Part shown: positions 1 to 12,587 of the stretch, in pieces | Layout: every line of letters starts with the position of its first letter | Position numbering within the stretch: position 1 is the first letter of the stretch | Source: Hygrophila difformis | Taxonomy: Eukaryota > Streptophyta > Magnoliopsida > Lamiales > Acanthaceae | Reading direction: 5' to 3' | Length of the DNA stretch: 64,000 bases | NCBI GenBank assembly: GCA_030278955.1 | Contig: JAOANR010000002.1 | Location: 6,871,982 to 6,935,981 of the forward strand | The notes under the pieces: model-generated | Told to the model about the DNA's origin: nothing | The model's input: only the letters and a program-made list of their open reading frames with translations | The model's database searches: none | Position numbers and translations under genes: made by a program

Positions 1-936
1 CATTTCCCGACCGCATTACCGACCGAATTTTCAGTTGCTAATTTTAGCCACTGAATTAGCACATTGCGGTCGCTATAAACACACCATACATAAGAAAAAC
101 TGTGCTCGAGAGGGCTCGAACCCACCACCGCATCATCCCTTAACGCCCACCTTAATAACCAACGTGGCTAGTTCTCATATCCCACCAATTATATCCATCC
201 ATGTGTCATATATCAAAGTCTTCCCAAATATATTTTGGAAAATGCTGAAGAGAGGGCTCGAACCCTTGTAAGGGGGAGTTTCCTCGCGCTTGTGTCATCC
301 GGGTATCGTTCAATTCATGTCAGTACATGTAAATCTTTATAATTAACCTATATATACATATATAAATTTAAATTTGTGAATTAATAATTAACTTGAAATA
401 AAAATGAAATAAATATTAATTAAATTAAATAGTTAAAATAAAACTATTAAAGAAAATAAATAATCATAAAATAAAATTTATCATAAAAATAAAATTATTT
501 ATATAGATAAAAAATTCAAAAATTAAATTATATTTAAAAATATTCAATGAAAATAAAAAATAAAAAAAATCAAAAATAAAATAAAGGGGAAAAAATTTAG
601 CAACCGCACATTTCGGTCGGTAATTCGGTCGGTAAATTTAGCGACGACATTTTCGGTCGGTAAGTCGGTCTCTAAATTATAGTTTTTTATAAAAAAAATA
701 AAAAAACATAAAAAAATTTGGAAGAAAAATTACCGACCGAAATTTTGGTCGGTAATGCGGTCGGTCATACCGACCACCTTTGTTGCGGTCGGTAAATCGG
801 TCGGCAATAAACACCCAAACGCAATAACGTATATAAATTACCGACCACGGCTTGCGGTCGGTGATTCAGTCGGTAATGCCAACCGCAAAATGTCGGTCGA
901 TAAATGCAGTCGGTGTCCCGGAATTTTCTTGTAGTG
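1..936. mobile_element. CACTA (En/Spm-type) transposon, one end only
   Basis: The right edge reads ...TTTTCTTGTAGTG at 924-936, the reverse complement of the canonical plant CACTA terminus CACTACAAGAAAA. Inside it are many copies of a CGGTCGGTAA-type motif in both orientations, the arrangement expected of subterminal transposase-binding repeats. The left end and any transposase lie outside the window. The 35-271 reading frame has no recognisable domain and I do not call it a gene. The 310-600 part is simple AT-rich DNA. The CACTA assignment is firm because of the terminus; autonomy cannot be judged. Confidence 0.8.
601..915. repeat. CACTA subterminal CGGTCGGTAA repeats
   Basis: Clusters of CGGTCGGTAA and its complement TTACCGACCG occur at about 602-680, 729-810 and 840-915, with another at 1-30. 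They alternate orientation and are spaced about 10-25 bp. In known CACTA elements such subterminal motifs bind the element's own DNA-binding protein. That role is inferred here. Confidence 0.7.
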
Positions 937-1440
937 TTGACCACTAGGCCAAAAGTCATCATCCCGGTTAATTTATTTATTGATATAATTTGGAGAAAGG
1001 TTCAATTATTATAGATTACATAATTAATTAATTTAAGCTAAGCAAGATTACATATAAATTAAACTTCGTATATGGTTGGTCAGATTCATTAATTTTTCAA
1101 AACTGGTTCAACGAGAAGTACCCATTTGGTCTTATTTGGTTGGGAAATAAAAATTCGCTGTCTTTAAAAACATTAGAGAACCAGTCAAAGATGGTCAATC
1201 CTTTCTTTAATCCTTTTGCTCGACAGCCTATACAGGCTAGGAATCCTTTCTTTAATCTAATAATACAGCAATGAGAATTTTGAATTAAATATATTAAATG
1301 TGATTGGTTAAGTGATAATTTAACGCTCTGTCTGGTAATAGTATTTGGAACGTTAAAATCTAATCAAAATTAAAGAAAACTAATTTTTTTTTGTGAGGGG
1401 ATATGTATGTTATTCTTCTTCACAACATAATCTTTCAGAC
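937..1440. other. AT-rich spacer, no gene seen
   Basis: I see no coding potential or recognisable element here. The short string CTATACAGGCTAG occurs at about 1218-1230 and again inside the 3' end of LINE-A at about 1471-1483. This may be a scrap of a second copy of that LINE tail. Confidence 0.5.
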
Positions 1441-1527
1441 GAGTTTTTTTTTTTTTTTTTTGCGAAACAGTCTATACAGGCTAGAGGTAAAATGAAAAAA
1501 GGAAAAGAACAATCATTGGTGCGGGAA

Positions 1528-4500
1528 CTAAGTCCCGGCTATATCTGCCGCAAAGAGAGCCTTGATTGGATCCGGAAGGAAGGCCCACGTAGTGTAGAAT
1601 AACTCTTTATCCGCCCCTAGTTTGGCAAGACCATCAGCGACTGCATTTCCTTCATGAAGTATATGACCAAACCTGCAATAAGAAAATTGTTCCCGGACAT
1701 CTTGAATAGTCAATAACAAGGAGGCCAGCCAATGCATGGAATCAGGTGGCTTCTTGAGCAGCCTGAGAGCTTCCTGAGAGCTAACAGCAACCCTTGGAGG
1801 ATCTCTGCCACTTCTGCATGTAACACAGGATGTCCCCAAGAAATCCTGCCGCGCCACACAACCAGTTACCGTTGCAATCCCGCACTACGGCTCCGAACCC
1901 TGCCCTTTTCCGATTGGCGAAATAGGATCCGTCACTATATAAAAAATTTCCGTTCCAACCACCAATGTTCCAGCAGACGAGCCTCAAATCAGGAACCTTA
2001 CAAGACACCTGGGGAGAGGCATGATAAAAAAATATTCGCCAGGTACTTCGCCCTTCTAGTGATCATATGCATAGGTTCCGAGGTGCCACGGAAGACCCTA
2101 AAATTTCGTTCCTTCCAAACGCAACACAAACCTGCTACAAAAACATGTCCGTAAGAACGGGCCATATACTCCAACCATCCCCTAATTTGAGCAGTCGGGA
2201 TAGTCTGCAAGTCCGGCGGTATGTCAATATTCAGATCCCTCCAAACAAATTGTGCCCACTGGCAGTAGAAAATGCAATGAGACCAATCCTCATCATGCAA
2301 GCCACAAATCGAATAGATGGGATTCTCCGCAAGGTGATGCCTGTATCTTAGAAGGTTACAACGGATGGAGTCCCTTGAAAGAAGCCAAATGAAAATGCCA
2401 ATCTTTTCCGGTATGTAGGTGCGCCACATCCATTTCCATCCATCAGATTCCTCCAAATTTCCCATCAAAAATGTGTATCCGGACCTGGCCGTGTATCTCC
2501 CATCTATCGTGAATCACCATCGCCATCCGTCCATGTTGAGAGGATGAAGACACGGAGGGGGGGTTTTCAATATTTCATGGCAGAGGTCAGCAGGCAAATT
2601 GGTTGTAATGACCTCCAAGTTCCAAACATGCGGGCTTATAATATCTTTGATCTGAAGAGCAATATCACACGACTCGATGGTCTGAACTTGTGACCCGGCT
2701 GAGTTGCCATTAATCCAAGGGGTAGTCCACAAAGAACTCATACCATTGCCCACATGAAATCCAAAGCCAGAAGCTAGCTGAGTAGCCGCCTTACATATCC
2801 CACGCCATGTAGTCGATCCCGCCTTATTAATCAGCTCATCATGCCAGCCCTCCGGGCAATAAATCGCCCGCATCTCCCTCACCCAAAGCTTATCACTTCC
2901 CAGCAAGAAATCCGCAGCCAATTTGCCAAGAAGGGTCGTGTTAGTCAGTCTAGCTTTTCGAAACCCCAGCCTGCCCCAGGCCTTAGGCCTGGTAACCGAG
3001 TTCCAATTTACAAGGTGCAAGCCATTTCCTTGCCGGTCCCCCCAAATAACTTCACGCATCCGCCGATCAATACCTTTACATAGAGATTCCGGCAGCCACA
3101 CAATTTGCATATGGTAAGAAGGAATGGCTGCAAGCACATGACGTGCTAGAGTTATCCTTCTTGCCTTATTCAGAATTCTCATCGACCACGTACCAATCCA
3201 CGCATCCAACCTCTCAAGAATATGATATCGGATGGCCGACAGGCATCCCTGGTGGATGGGAAAACCAAGATAACTTCCGAGCTCCGTAGTAAAGGGGATA
3301 GGAGACACATTAGAGAACCACCCTTTTTCATTAGAAGTGCAAGACCGAGATGCCAAGGCACGCGACTTGTTATAATTGATTCTCAACCCCGCCCAACCAG
3401 AGAAACGTTCAATAGTTTGAGCCAAACAATTAAAGCTCCCTTCAGTTGCCATAGAGCATAATATGAGGTCATCTGCAAACATTAAGTGGGAAATCCCTCT
3501 ACCGGTAGTCAAAAATTTAAGAGACTTCCAATTCCCATTATCAACCACGGAACTAATAAATGTGGATAATCTCTCTATAACAATATTGAAAAGATAGGGT
3601 GAAAGTGGATCACCTTGCCGAAGACCCCGTTCCGGTTTGAATTCCGCCAGTTGAGTCCCATTCCAAAGAATAGAAAATAAGGGAGATGTAACACATGTCA
3701 TGATAATTCTTTGCAGAAAACCGGGATAGCCATCTGTTGAAGACATTATTCCAGGAAGTCCCATCGAACACTATCATAAGCTTTCTCTAGATCAATCTTT
3801 ACCACCACTGCTTTCTTCCTTGATGATGATTTTGTTAGTTCGTACACGATTTCCTGCAATAAGATGGCATTGTCGATAGTCCCTCTCCCCCGGGAGAAAT
3901 GCCGATTGGAGAGGGGATATATATTCAACAAGAACATGCCTCAATCTATTAACAATCACCTTAGAGATAAATTTATACATCACATTACATAGCGTAATAG
4001 GGCGGAACTGACGAACGGACTCAGGGACATATATCTTAGGTATCAAGCAAATATGAGCTTTGGCAATACCATCCTCCAAGATACCTGTATCAAAGGCGTG
4101 TCTGATCATGGTGAAGAGATCACCTTTCAAGACCAACCAATACTTTTTGTAGAACTCCGCTGGGAAACCATTTGGGCCCGGGGCCGAAAAAGGTTTTGAT
4201 TGTTTCAGTGCTAGATTTAGCTCCTCCTCCGAGACCACACCCTCCAGGGACTGGGATTGTTGTGCTGAAACCGGACCTAGTGGCAGTAAGATGTCACCCC
4301 CAGGTTGTCCACTATTGTCCTTGAACACGTTGATGAAAAAGGTCCTCACATGAGCCGTCAAGGTCGCAGGCTCATTACACCAACTCCCATCATCTAACAT
4401 AAGGCCATGCACTTTGCTCCGATGGTGGTGGAATTTGGCCTAAGCATAGAATATTGGGTACTTCATCGCCCAGGCGAACCCAATTATCCCTCGCTCTCTG

Positions 4501-5510
4501 GAACCAAAAAATCTCCTCGTGTTGTAATAGGTCCGCATAATCTTTTTGTAATTTTTGTTCCAACTAGATAAATCGGCTAGAGTCTAGCCAAGATAGAGTC
4601 CTATCCAGGCCAGATAGCCTTTAAAGAATTTTCTTTTTCTTGTTCCGCAGGCGTTTCACGGCCGATTTACAGTGTTGCATCGACAAGGTTTCGACTTTCT
4701 TCAATTTCGCCGTTAGAGAACCAGGCCGATTCCAAGCCCCAGCAACAAGGTTTTGATAGCCCAGACTGTGACCCCAGATGGCCTCCCATCGGAATGGTCG
4801 AGTGGCATTATGGTTAATTTGGTTGCCACAATACAACATGATCGGGGCACGGTCCGAGCATGTGCTCGCAAGAATACACACATGAGCCTCCTGGAATAAT
4901 TCAATAAATGCAATGTTAGCAAGGGCCATGTCCAGGCGCTTCTTAATAACATGCATCAAGTGAGCTTGGCGAGCCCATGTGAATAACGACCCCTCAGTGT
5001 GTATATGAAATAGGCCACAATCCGAAATACACTCCTTGAATTCGTCAGCTCTAGCCTGAATGAAGTTACCTCCAATAACTTCGGATGGAACAAGAACTTC
5101 GTTACAATCACCTAATAATGCCCAAGCTCCCATAATGCGGTCCTTCAACTGATTTAGATATACCCAGTTTAGCCTTCTGCGAAAATAATATGGATAGCAA
5201 TATACCGCTGTGCAAGTCCAACAAACATCCCCCTCTTTAATGGATATAGTAACAACCTATCCAACACCTCAACCAAATCCACCATTACCGAGCTAGATTT
5301 AAAAATAACCCAAATACTTCCGTCCCTTCCCACCGACTCCTGAATGTATACGGGCCGATATCCTTTACCAAGCAAAAAATCCCTCATGCGATTATAGGGG
5401 CCTTGCGGTTCCAGTATGATACAGATTGAAAGGAGAATAAAGTCGAAACAATTCAGCCATACTTCGTTGTGTTTGGGTATTCATAATACCCCGTACATTC
5501 CAGGAAACAA
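1528..5510 (-). pseudogene. LINE-A ORF2 (endonuclease / reverse transcriptase / RNase H), broken
   Basis: ORF2 supplies the nicking and cDNA-synthesis activity of target-primed reverse transcription. In order on the minus strand: the APE-type endonuclease begins near 5500 with SWNVRGI and continues through 4621-5148 (LLGDCNEV, then CSDRAPIML). The reverse transcriptase runs over 3792-4412 and 2514-3764 with LRQGDPLSPYLF and the catalytic FADD at 3469-3480. A zf-RVT region follows at 1998-2468, and a plant RNase H at 1528-2008 (LYSDGSYFANRK). Frame changes or stops occur near 5160, 4500, 3780, 2500 and 1850, so no complete protein is possible. Confidence 0.85.
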
Positions 5511-5618
5511 TAGAAAAATTAATAAAAGAAGCCATAAGAAAATTCAAAGTATGTAAGTTACCTTAACCACTGTGACCACCATGGTTGAGGATGAGCATCT
5601 GAATTCCCTGTCCATACT

Positions 5619-6960
5619 AATCTGACGACGCCGTCGCCGTAGCCATATGTATCTCCTGTACCTCGTCCAAAGGCGACCCTGGATTGAATTCCATGGCGTC
5701 TTGGAAATCTCCACTGGTGGAATCAGGCATAGAGTCCTCCCCATCACTTGTTGCCTCCGTATGTGCTACCTTCGACAAGAAGAAAATAGGTCAATTTCTG
5801 CCATTAGAACCACCTTCAGAGGAAGTTTTCTCCATTCGAACCCTTTTTTGACCATGAAGGATGCGAGCGGGTCGTGCTACCACCTTTCCTTTCTCTCCCG
5901 ATGGTCCTCCCCCTTGACTCTTGAAAGGGACTAATGCCAAGGAAGGCGTCGGGCCTTGGTTGTCCTTGATCGGTTCCGCCAGCCGAACCGGAACTTTCGC
6001 CACATTCGTCGGATTGATCTTCACCTGCGGAACCTCAGTTGGACCTTCCTTAATCGGCCCAACCTGTGGCCCAACCGGAATTCCATTACCCTTCTTTGGC
6101 CAAGGCCTTCGCCTTTGCACGACCATCCATTCCCCAACTCCCATGTCCTCTCCCGCAACCAGCCCACTCCCCTTGCTCGATTCAACAGTATCAACTGGTG
6201 TCAGTCCCAAGTTGATTACCTGGCCCATGCTAGGGTTTTTAGCCACATTACCCATAGTACCCCTAGGGATACTCTCCTTGCCATGCACCGTTTCAGGCGG
6301 CTGGGTTGCCCCACCCTTCGATCCTTCTGCCGTTGGAGCCTGACATGGTTGATCTCCACAATGTGCCTGCAAATGTCCATACTTTCCACATCTCATGCAA
6401 ACCATGTACAGCCCTTCATATGCAATTTTATTAACCTTACCCTCCACCTCCACTTGGCCTAGCAGCGGTTATCCAAATTGATCTCGACACATACTCTAGC
6501 ATATCGCCCCCTCGACAGTGCAATGGTGTTTTTTATCCACCTTATGCACAGTTCCGACCGATGAGGCAACGGCACGGAGGCCATTCTCCTTATAAAAAGC
6601 ATGGTTAAGTCCGGGGAATCGTACCCATGTTTGGATATGATTCACCATTGTTGTCTCCGGATCAAATTCTTTAAACCAACTCCGAATTGCCAAGCAATGG
6701 TCAAAGACCATCCAAGGTCCATTGGTAAGCACCTTCTCTCTATCTTCCAAGAATTGAAATTTTTCCATAAAACAGCCAAACCCTACGTCCAATAATTCAA
6801 AGGTTCCTGCCAACTTCCACGCGCGACCGATCCTCTCCTTCATAGCCATATATCCAACATGGGTGCCCAGAACTTTCAGAATCAATGTATCCTTCCATGG
6901 TTCAAAGAAGGCATCCAGAACTTTCGGTGCAAATGTGATACTAGGGCACCTCCTACGTGC
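5619..6960 (-). pseudogene. LINE-A ORF1 (nucleic-acid-binding protein), broken
   Basis: ORF1 of plant L1 elements binds element RNA and assists retrotransposition. The segment 6496-6885 shows the DUF4283-type fold, including KVLTNGPWMVFDH and WVRFPGL. A frameshift near 6470 leads into 5791-6453, which holds a CCHC zinc knuckle with CMRCGKYGHLQAHC spacing, then a proline/glycine-rich basic region. A TGA at 5791-5793 interrupts it. Past that stop the same frame stays open through an acidic tail to a TAG near 5619. The initiation codon is not identifiable. The family call is strong. Confidence 0.8.
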
Positions 6961-7076
6961 TCCTTCACAATCAATGGAGACAAGGTAAATGTGATGGTCT
7001 TTTTCTTTTTCTTTTGTGGAAAGGTAAATGTATTTTATAATTAAGGTGTTTTGCCCTTCAGTAACTTATTCTAGAG

Positions 7077-8340
7077 TGTAGGTCCCAGATTATACTGAAT
7101 CTTGAATTTGAGCAGTGATCTAGACTACGTGTGAACAATAGTGTGTGCGAGTCCTGCAACAGAAACAGTAAAGAAAGAGACACAATGTTTTTTTTACCCA
7201 GTTCGGCCTTCGGCCTACGTCTGGGGGATGCCAATCCATGGACTCTTACTCACTCTAAGAATCAAAAGAACAAGACTCGATTGACTAAGAAGCAAAACAC
7301 ATCAAACTCTAAACTGGACCTGATCTAGTAGACAACCTGTAGTCTAGACTCCCCCATAACTTCAGGTACTGGAAGCAGACTCCAATGTGATGCGATCCTA
7401 ACAGCAGATCTCTTCAAACTTGATTCTTGAATAGCGGTCACATATGGATTCGATCCTTTCGACTTCAAGAAGGTTTCTTCGCAAAGAACACCTTTGTAGC
7501 GTAATGAATAAAGGGTGATTTTCAATTCGAACGTGTTCAATTGAAGAGATGTAAGCTCGATGCCTTCTGTGTTCTTCAAGATGGGATCTTGAAGGAAGAA
7601 GAATTCACAGAAAACTCAAAGAAACTTCTAACTCTCAGAAAAACAAAACTATGAAAATCTAGAGAGCAAAATAACCGACTCAAGAATTCTTATTATCAAA
7701 AATACAACTCAATTAATTCTAACCTATTTACAGAGGACCTATTTATATAAAACAGACTTAATAAGTAGAAGTAGATCCAGAGGAGTCAGACAAACAGTCT
7801 CAGAATGAATAGCTAACTGCCATAAAACTATCAGAGACCTGTTCTTGTAGTCATAGCGTAGTTTCAACACTCATATAACTACAAAATCTGCACAGAGAGT
7901 CTGTAAAGCAATAACAATCTCCACCACTCTTTGTGAAGATGATAACATCACAACAAGGTGTTGAAACTATCCAAACAGTTAGAGTAGATATAAATCAGAG
8001 CATAGTACAAATAGTGCAGAGAGAAGCAGAAATATAGGATGTCACAAAATAGTTCGAACAAGTTCAGAACATCCATCCAAGAGTAACTAAAACAGCAAGG
8101 CAAGCAGTCATCAAGTAGTCCTAATTACTACTATAGACCATAGTAGATCAGAGTAAAAACCATCAAAACAGTGTTCATCAACATGACACAGTTCAAGCTA
8201 AAACAATCATCAAACGATCAGTTTCCAAAATATCAACAGCACAAAAACAAAGTTTATCCATCACAAATACCAGACAAGCATAGAGCCAAGTTTTTCAGAA
8301 ATAGTTATCCAGAAGTACCAACTACCAGCAAACAGCAACA
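7077..8340 (-). repeat. copia 3' LTR
   Basis: The segment begins TGTAGG and ends in CA near 8340, so it has TG...CA ends. On its right is a purine tract on the minus strand (GGGGGAGAAA, plus-strand 8343-8352), the expected polypurine tract beside a 3' LTR. A minus-strand TATA-like box (TTATATAAAT, about 7742-7751) fits the U3 promoter. The partner LTR is not in the window, so the boundary cannot be confirmed by identity. The right edge may be 8340 or 8342. Confidence 0.65.
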
Positions 8341-8342
8341 CA

Positions 8343-8352
8343 TTTCTCCCCC
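8343..8352 (-). other. copia polypurine tract
   Basis: Minus-strand GGGGGAGAAA lies immediately upstream of the 3' LTR. It is the usual primer for plus-strand DNA synthesis in LTR retroelements. Confidence 0.55.
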
Positions 8353-8363
8353 ATGATGAATTA

Positions 8364-9862
8364 TCACTCCACGTCAGAAGGAGGATATTCTTCCTCTTCA
8401 TCCTGCATATCAGCTTCATCAAAAGAAAAGGTTAAGAAATGCATAATTTTCATATTCACCCTTTTCATTATCATGGCTCCTTGACTCCAGGTAGTCAGCT
8501 TTTCGTTCTGACTATTGAGCATCTGCTGCAGTTGGTGAACCAACGCTGGTCCAGAAAGTGCAGGTCCATGTTTGAAGTCGTTATGCATGTTGATCAAGTG
8601 TGGGGGTGGCTTGTAGTAACGCATATTCACCATGTACTTGTCTCTGATCTTAACACCGGACGAAATGAGCAATTCTGTGATCAATGCGGGATAAGGAAGT
8701 TTGGTCGTCTTCTTGATGTTGCCAGAAGTGTACTTCACCATTTCCTTAAGAAGAAACCATCCAAAGTTCATTAAACCCATATACCTATCAACGCAAAACA
8801 ATTGTTTACCCATGTAAGAACTGATTTAGGATTGGTTTTTCATCGGCAAGATGTTGGCACTGTAGAACTGATACAGGCAGTAGAACTTCAAGGTGAGTTG
8901 GATGACACTAAATTTGCTTCTCCCAAATGATCTGAATTTCTTATCAGATATGGCCAGGGCAACGTCAATAATACTGTCAGGCATGATCTCCAAACAATCT
9001 CTTAAGTCCCCGTTGGAAGGTAGCCCTAACAACCACAAAATGATAGTAGGGGTTAGATCTCTAAATTTCCCTCGAATGTAAATCTTACCAAACCAGGTGG
9101 AGTTAGGATCAAGGATCTCTGGAGTCAGATTCGCATAGAATTCGCGAACATGAGTTGGAGAATACTGAGTAAATCCTTTCGCCCAATGAAGTAAGTGCCT
9201 CTCCTGAAGGTAGTCCGAGAAACCTAGGGTTTTAAAGTGGCTATGCTGGAAGATTTCTTCAGGCTTGAACTCCCTTCCCTTTAGGACCTCTTTGGAGAAG
9301 GCTTTCATCATCTCTGTGAATATTTCTTGTTGTGGGCATTATCCGTATCTAGAACAGTTGGTGCCTTCCGTGGTTTCTTAGAAGTTGAAGCTACATCAGC
9401 AGGTGCAGTGGGGGTTGAAGGATCTCTGCGTTTTCTGGTGGATCTCCGTGGTTGAGGCGTCGTCTCAACATTAGTCGGATTACTTCCTCTGGTGGGTTGT
9501 GAAGCGGCATCTCAGCGACTTCCTCTGCACGCATATCGTGCAGTACCTGATTGTGGTGTGGCAAGGGAGGTGGACTTGATTGATTAATTTCACGGATGAT
9601 TTCGTCAACAGCAGAGGTGTCGACATGGATTTCAGCATTTGGATTTTGCTCCATCTGGGTTTCAGTGGGAATGGCTTCAGATTGGGGCTGATGAGTGATA
9701 GTATTTGGCTCAGTGGTGGATTTAGTGTAGCCGAGATAGAGTACTGGCGGCAAGGAGTGGATTGGCTGGGCATCAATGGCTTTCTTAGTGGCCGGAGAAG
9801 GTGTTTTGGATGATGAAGAGAAGGCGGTGTGTGGCTCTTCAATATTGGACAGTTTCTCCATT
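8364..9862 (-). pseudogene. Accessory ORF after copia pol, 'putative plant transposon protein' family, broken
   Basis: The ATG at 9862 sits in a good context (CGAAAATGGA). The N-terminal part is low-complexity and rich in Pro, Ser and Thr. A frameshift near 9450 leads to a basic stretch, and another near 9310 to the conserved domain at 8826-9311, with VREFYANLTPE followed by YIRGKFRDLTP. An in-frame TAA at 8826-8828 precedes the C-terminal part 8364-8813, which has LPYPALITELLISSGV and an acidic end. This domain plan matches the family annotated as 'putative plant transposon protein', whose biochemical role is unknown. It resembles the two Athila ORFs at 16263-20700. In SIRE elements an env-like gene sits in this position, but I see no signal peptide or membrane segment. 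Confidence 0.65.
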
Positions 9863-9936
9863 TTCGAAGGCTTGAAAAACAGGGAAATTTTGAAAATGAT
9901 GAATAAAAGCTTATGGAAAGAAGGAGAAGAAATGGA

Positions 9937-10053
9937 CCATTTAAATAATAGTTCGCCGGAAGCTGGAGAGACGAAGGTGGTTTCTGCGACGTGCGACGTG
10001 ACCAGGGACAGTCTACAGTGGTTACAGACGTCGAGGTGCAGCTGTGACGTCAC
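9937..10053 (-). promoter_or_regulatory. Promoter-like leader of the copia accessory ORF
   Basis: Upstream of the ATG at 9862 (minus strand) there is a TATA-like TATTATTTAAATGG at plus-strand 9937-9950. Farther upstream are two ACGT cores in CGACGTGCGACGTG (9987-10000) and a perfect GTGACGTCAC palindrome at 10044-10053. ACGT cores and TGACGTCA are classic bZIP binding sites in plants. The spacing is what a core promoter with upstream elements would show. Activity is inferred. Confidence 0.45.
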
Positions 10054-10170
10054 ATAGACTACCTAGTGGTAATGATGGGCTTCCGGGGAATTTGAATTTC
10101 AAATTCAAATGTTTTGGGCCTGAAAAGACTTAAACGAGAAAAACATTAGGCTCAAATGATTATTATCAAT

Positions 10171-11761
10171 TCAATTAAAATAAGAAAGGCCCAAAGAAGA
10201 TCTCAGGCCCTCGAACTTTTCTTCGTCGAAAGCGTTAGTCAGGATGTCCGCCCGTTGTTCAGACGAACCTATATGCTCAATCCTGCAAACATTATCTTCA
10301 ACAAGATCTCTAATAAAGTGATAACGTATATCAATATGTTTACTTCTATTATGCAAAACATGATTTTTGGAAATATTGATGACACTAGTATTATCACAAT
10401 AAACAAAAAAATCTTGCCTTTGAATACTGCAATCCTCCAGTAGTTGCTTCATCCAGAGAAGCTGAGAACAACAGCAGGTGGCAGCATTATACTCAGCTTC
10501 GGCTGTTGACAATGCCACAATGTTCTGCTTTCTAGAATACCAACTCACCAAGTTGTTACCTAAATAGAAACAACCTCCATTGGTAGATCTGCGATCGTCA
10601 AAAGACCCTGCCCAATCAGAATCTGTGTACCCAACCAGTTCGACTGAAGATCTCTTTGAAAACCAAATGCCAATCTCTAGTGTCTCCTTGACATATCTCA
10701 TGATCCTTTTGACCGCCTTCATGTGAGATTTCTTCGGTTTTGATTGGAACCTTGCACATACACCTACACTCAATGATATGTCAGGTCTAGATGTTGTCAA
10801 GTATAGCAAACTACCAATCATACTTCTGTAAACCTTCTGATCAACTGATTTTCCATTCTCATCTTTTGAAAGCTTTTACTGTTGTCCGAGAGGAGTTCTG
10901 GCTACCTTGGAATTCTCCATATCAAACTTCTTCAGCATGTTTCTGGCATATTTTTTTTACTCAGAAAAATACCATCCTTTCCTGTTTGATCTGTAATCCT
11001 AAGAAATAGTGAAGTTCTCCTAACATGGACATTTCAAATTCTGATTTCATGGATTCAACTTATTCCTTTCTGTACTTTGCAGAGGTAGAGCCAAAAATGA
11101 TGTCATCGACATACACCTGAGCTATAGTCAGATGGTCGTCCTGACGCTTAACAAACAATGTTTTTCTGCGTTTCCTCTCTTGAAACCATTATCAATCGTA
11201 CTTTGACAATCTCTCACACCAGGCTCTAGGGGCATGTTTCAATCCATATAATGCTCCTTTAACACGGTAGACATGATCTGGATGCTTTGGATCTTCAAAA
11301 CCAATAGGTTGTGCAACATAAATCTCTTCCTTGATTTTGCCATTTAAAAATGTTGTTTTGATGTCCATCTGGTACAGCTTGAGATTTAAAGAGCATGCTA
11401 GAGCTAGTAGAATTCTTACAGCCACCATCCTTGCTACGGGAGCAAAAGTTTCTCCGTAGTCCAGACCTTCAATATGAGTGTAACCTTGGGCAACCAAACG
11501 TGCCTTTTTCCTTATCACATTCCCTTTCTCATTCGTCTTATTTATGTAGATCCATTTAGTTCCAATGATGTCGACGTTCTGAGGTGGTTCTGTCAGCTCC
11601 CAGACGGAATTGCGCTCAAATTGCAGTAGCTCATCTTGCATAGCAGCAATCCCACACTCATCTTTAAGTGCTTCAACAGTGTTCTTTGGTATGGAAACAA
11701 AGTAATTGAATCCTGCTAGATCTTTAAAGTTGATGTTTTTATTCTGGTATGCCTTTGTCAT
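10171..11761 (-). pseudogene. copia reverse transcriptase and RNase H, broken
   Basis: Minus strand, end of the pol polyprotein. The RT N-terminal half is 11192-11761 (GTKWIYINKTNEKG, KARLVAQG, LYQMDIKTTFLNG; QMDVKSAFLNG-like motifs are usual). The catalytic YVDD is at plus-strand 11102-11113, inside a stretch (10822-11191) with several stops and frame changes. RT C-terminus and RNase H are at 10171-10821 (YTDSDWAGS, STAEAEY, HIDIRYHFIRD). The frame ends in ...LSYFN at 10171. Dead copy, family certain. Confidence 0.88.
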
Positions 11762-12587
11762 TGTGGATCTCCAATAATATCTTGTGTAGAGTGGTGCTTG
11801 TGAACACGAGATCCTTTCCTTTTATTCAGAACAGTTTCTGAAACTTGTGGTTCTTCTGCAGTCTCAACTACAGAATCACTATCAGAATCTTTATCCTGGT
11901 CTGACTCAGCAGTTTCGGTTCAACAGGGTCACTTACAACTGGTTCACTGTCTGCAATAATCTCTTTAGATCTGTTGCTAACATGAATGTCATCATCTAAC
12001 ATGTTCTCAATAAGCTCAATATCCTCAAATAAAACATTAGTAGATTCAATAACCTTTTTATCATTCAAAAGATATACGTACTCGATAAGCATTTGAATTA
12101 TTTGAATAACCAATGAAATATCCTTCAACAGATTTGGAGTCAAATTTCTTCAAATTTACTCTATCATTAAGAACATGGCCATCCAAAGATATGAAAGTAC
12201 TTTACCGAGGGTGTGTTACCTTTCCACAGCTGGTAAGGTGTGTTGTTTGTATGTGGTCTCCACAACACCTGATTTTCAATGTGATTGGTTGTATTAATAG
12301 CTTCTGCCCAAAGAGACTTGCTCATCGAACATGCATGAAGCATGGATCTTGCCATCTCTTGTAGAGTTATATTCCTTCGTTCTACCACACCGTTTTGTTT
12401 AGGGGTCTTGGGAGCTGAATACTCACGTGTAATCCCCTGGGTGTCGCAATATTGGTCGAATGACTGGTTCTCGAACTCCTTACCATGATCTGTGCGAATT
12501 CGAGCAATCTTTCTTTGCTTCTCATTCATCAAACGTAGACTTAGGGCCTCAAAGTACTCAAATGTCTCATCTTTAGAGTTTAGTGTT
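11762..12587 (-). pseudogene. copia integrase, C-terminal part
   Basis: Minus strand. The segment 12167-12587 carries the second and third catalytic positions of the DDE integrase core, D in RTDHGKEF and E in NGVVERRN, followed by the copia-specific downstream region. The segment 11868-12143 matches the linker between integrase and RT (VYLLNDKKVIEST). Coding similarity stops at about 12587. The first catalytic D (HMDLMGP) and the zinc-binding N-terminus lie 19 kb away at 31347-31818. Confidence 0.85.

Larger units (their letters stand above)
1441..6990 (-). mobile_element. LINE-A, L1-type non-LTR retrotransposon, degenerate
   Basis: This is a minus-strand plant L1-like LINE. The 3' poly(A) appears as an 18-T run at 1444-1461. 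Reading leftward from about 6990 there is ORF1 (DUF4283-type domain, zinc knuckle, acidic tail) and then ORF2 (endonuclease, reverse transcriptase, zf-RVT, RNase H). All parts are present in the right order, but both frames carry frameshifts and stops, so the copy is dead. The 5' boundary is uncertain because the first codons of ORF1 fade out near 6950-7000. It directly abuts the copia 3' LTR at 7077. Confidence 0.85.

Noticed and set aside
35..271. Open frame on the plus strand, with GAGGGCTCGAACCC twice (about 109 and 252) recalling a tRNA B box on the minus strand
   Set aside because: No cloverleaf can be drawn around either copy and no protein domain is visible. It lies inside the CACTA element.
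5921..6462. Plus-strand open frames of 140-168 codons
   Set aside because: They are antisense to the LINE-A ORF1 zinc-knuckle and proline-rich region, which has clear family signatures.
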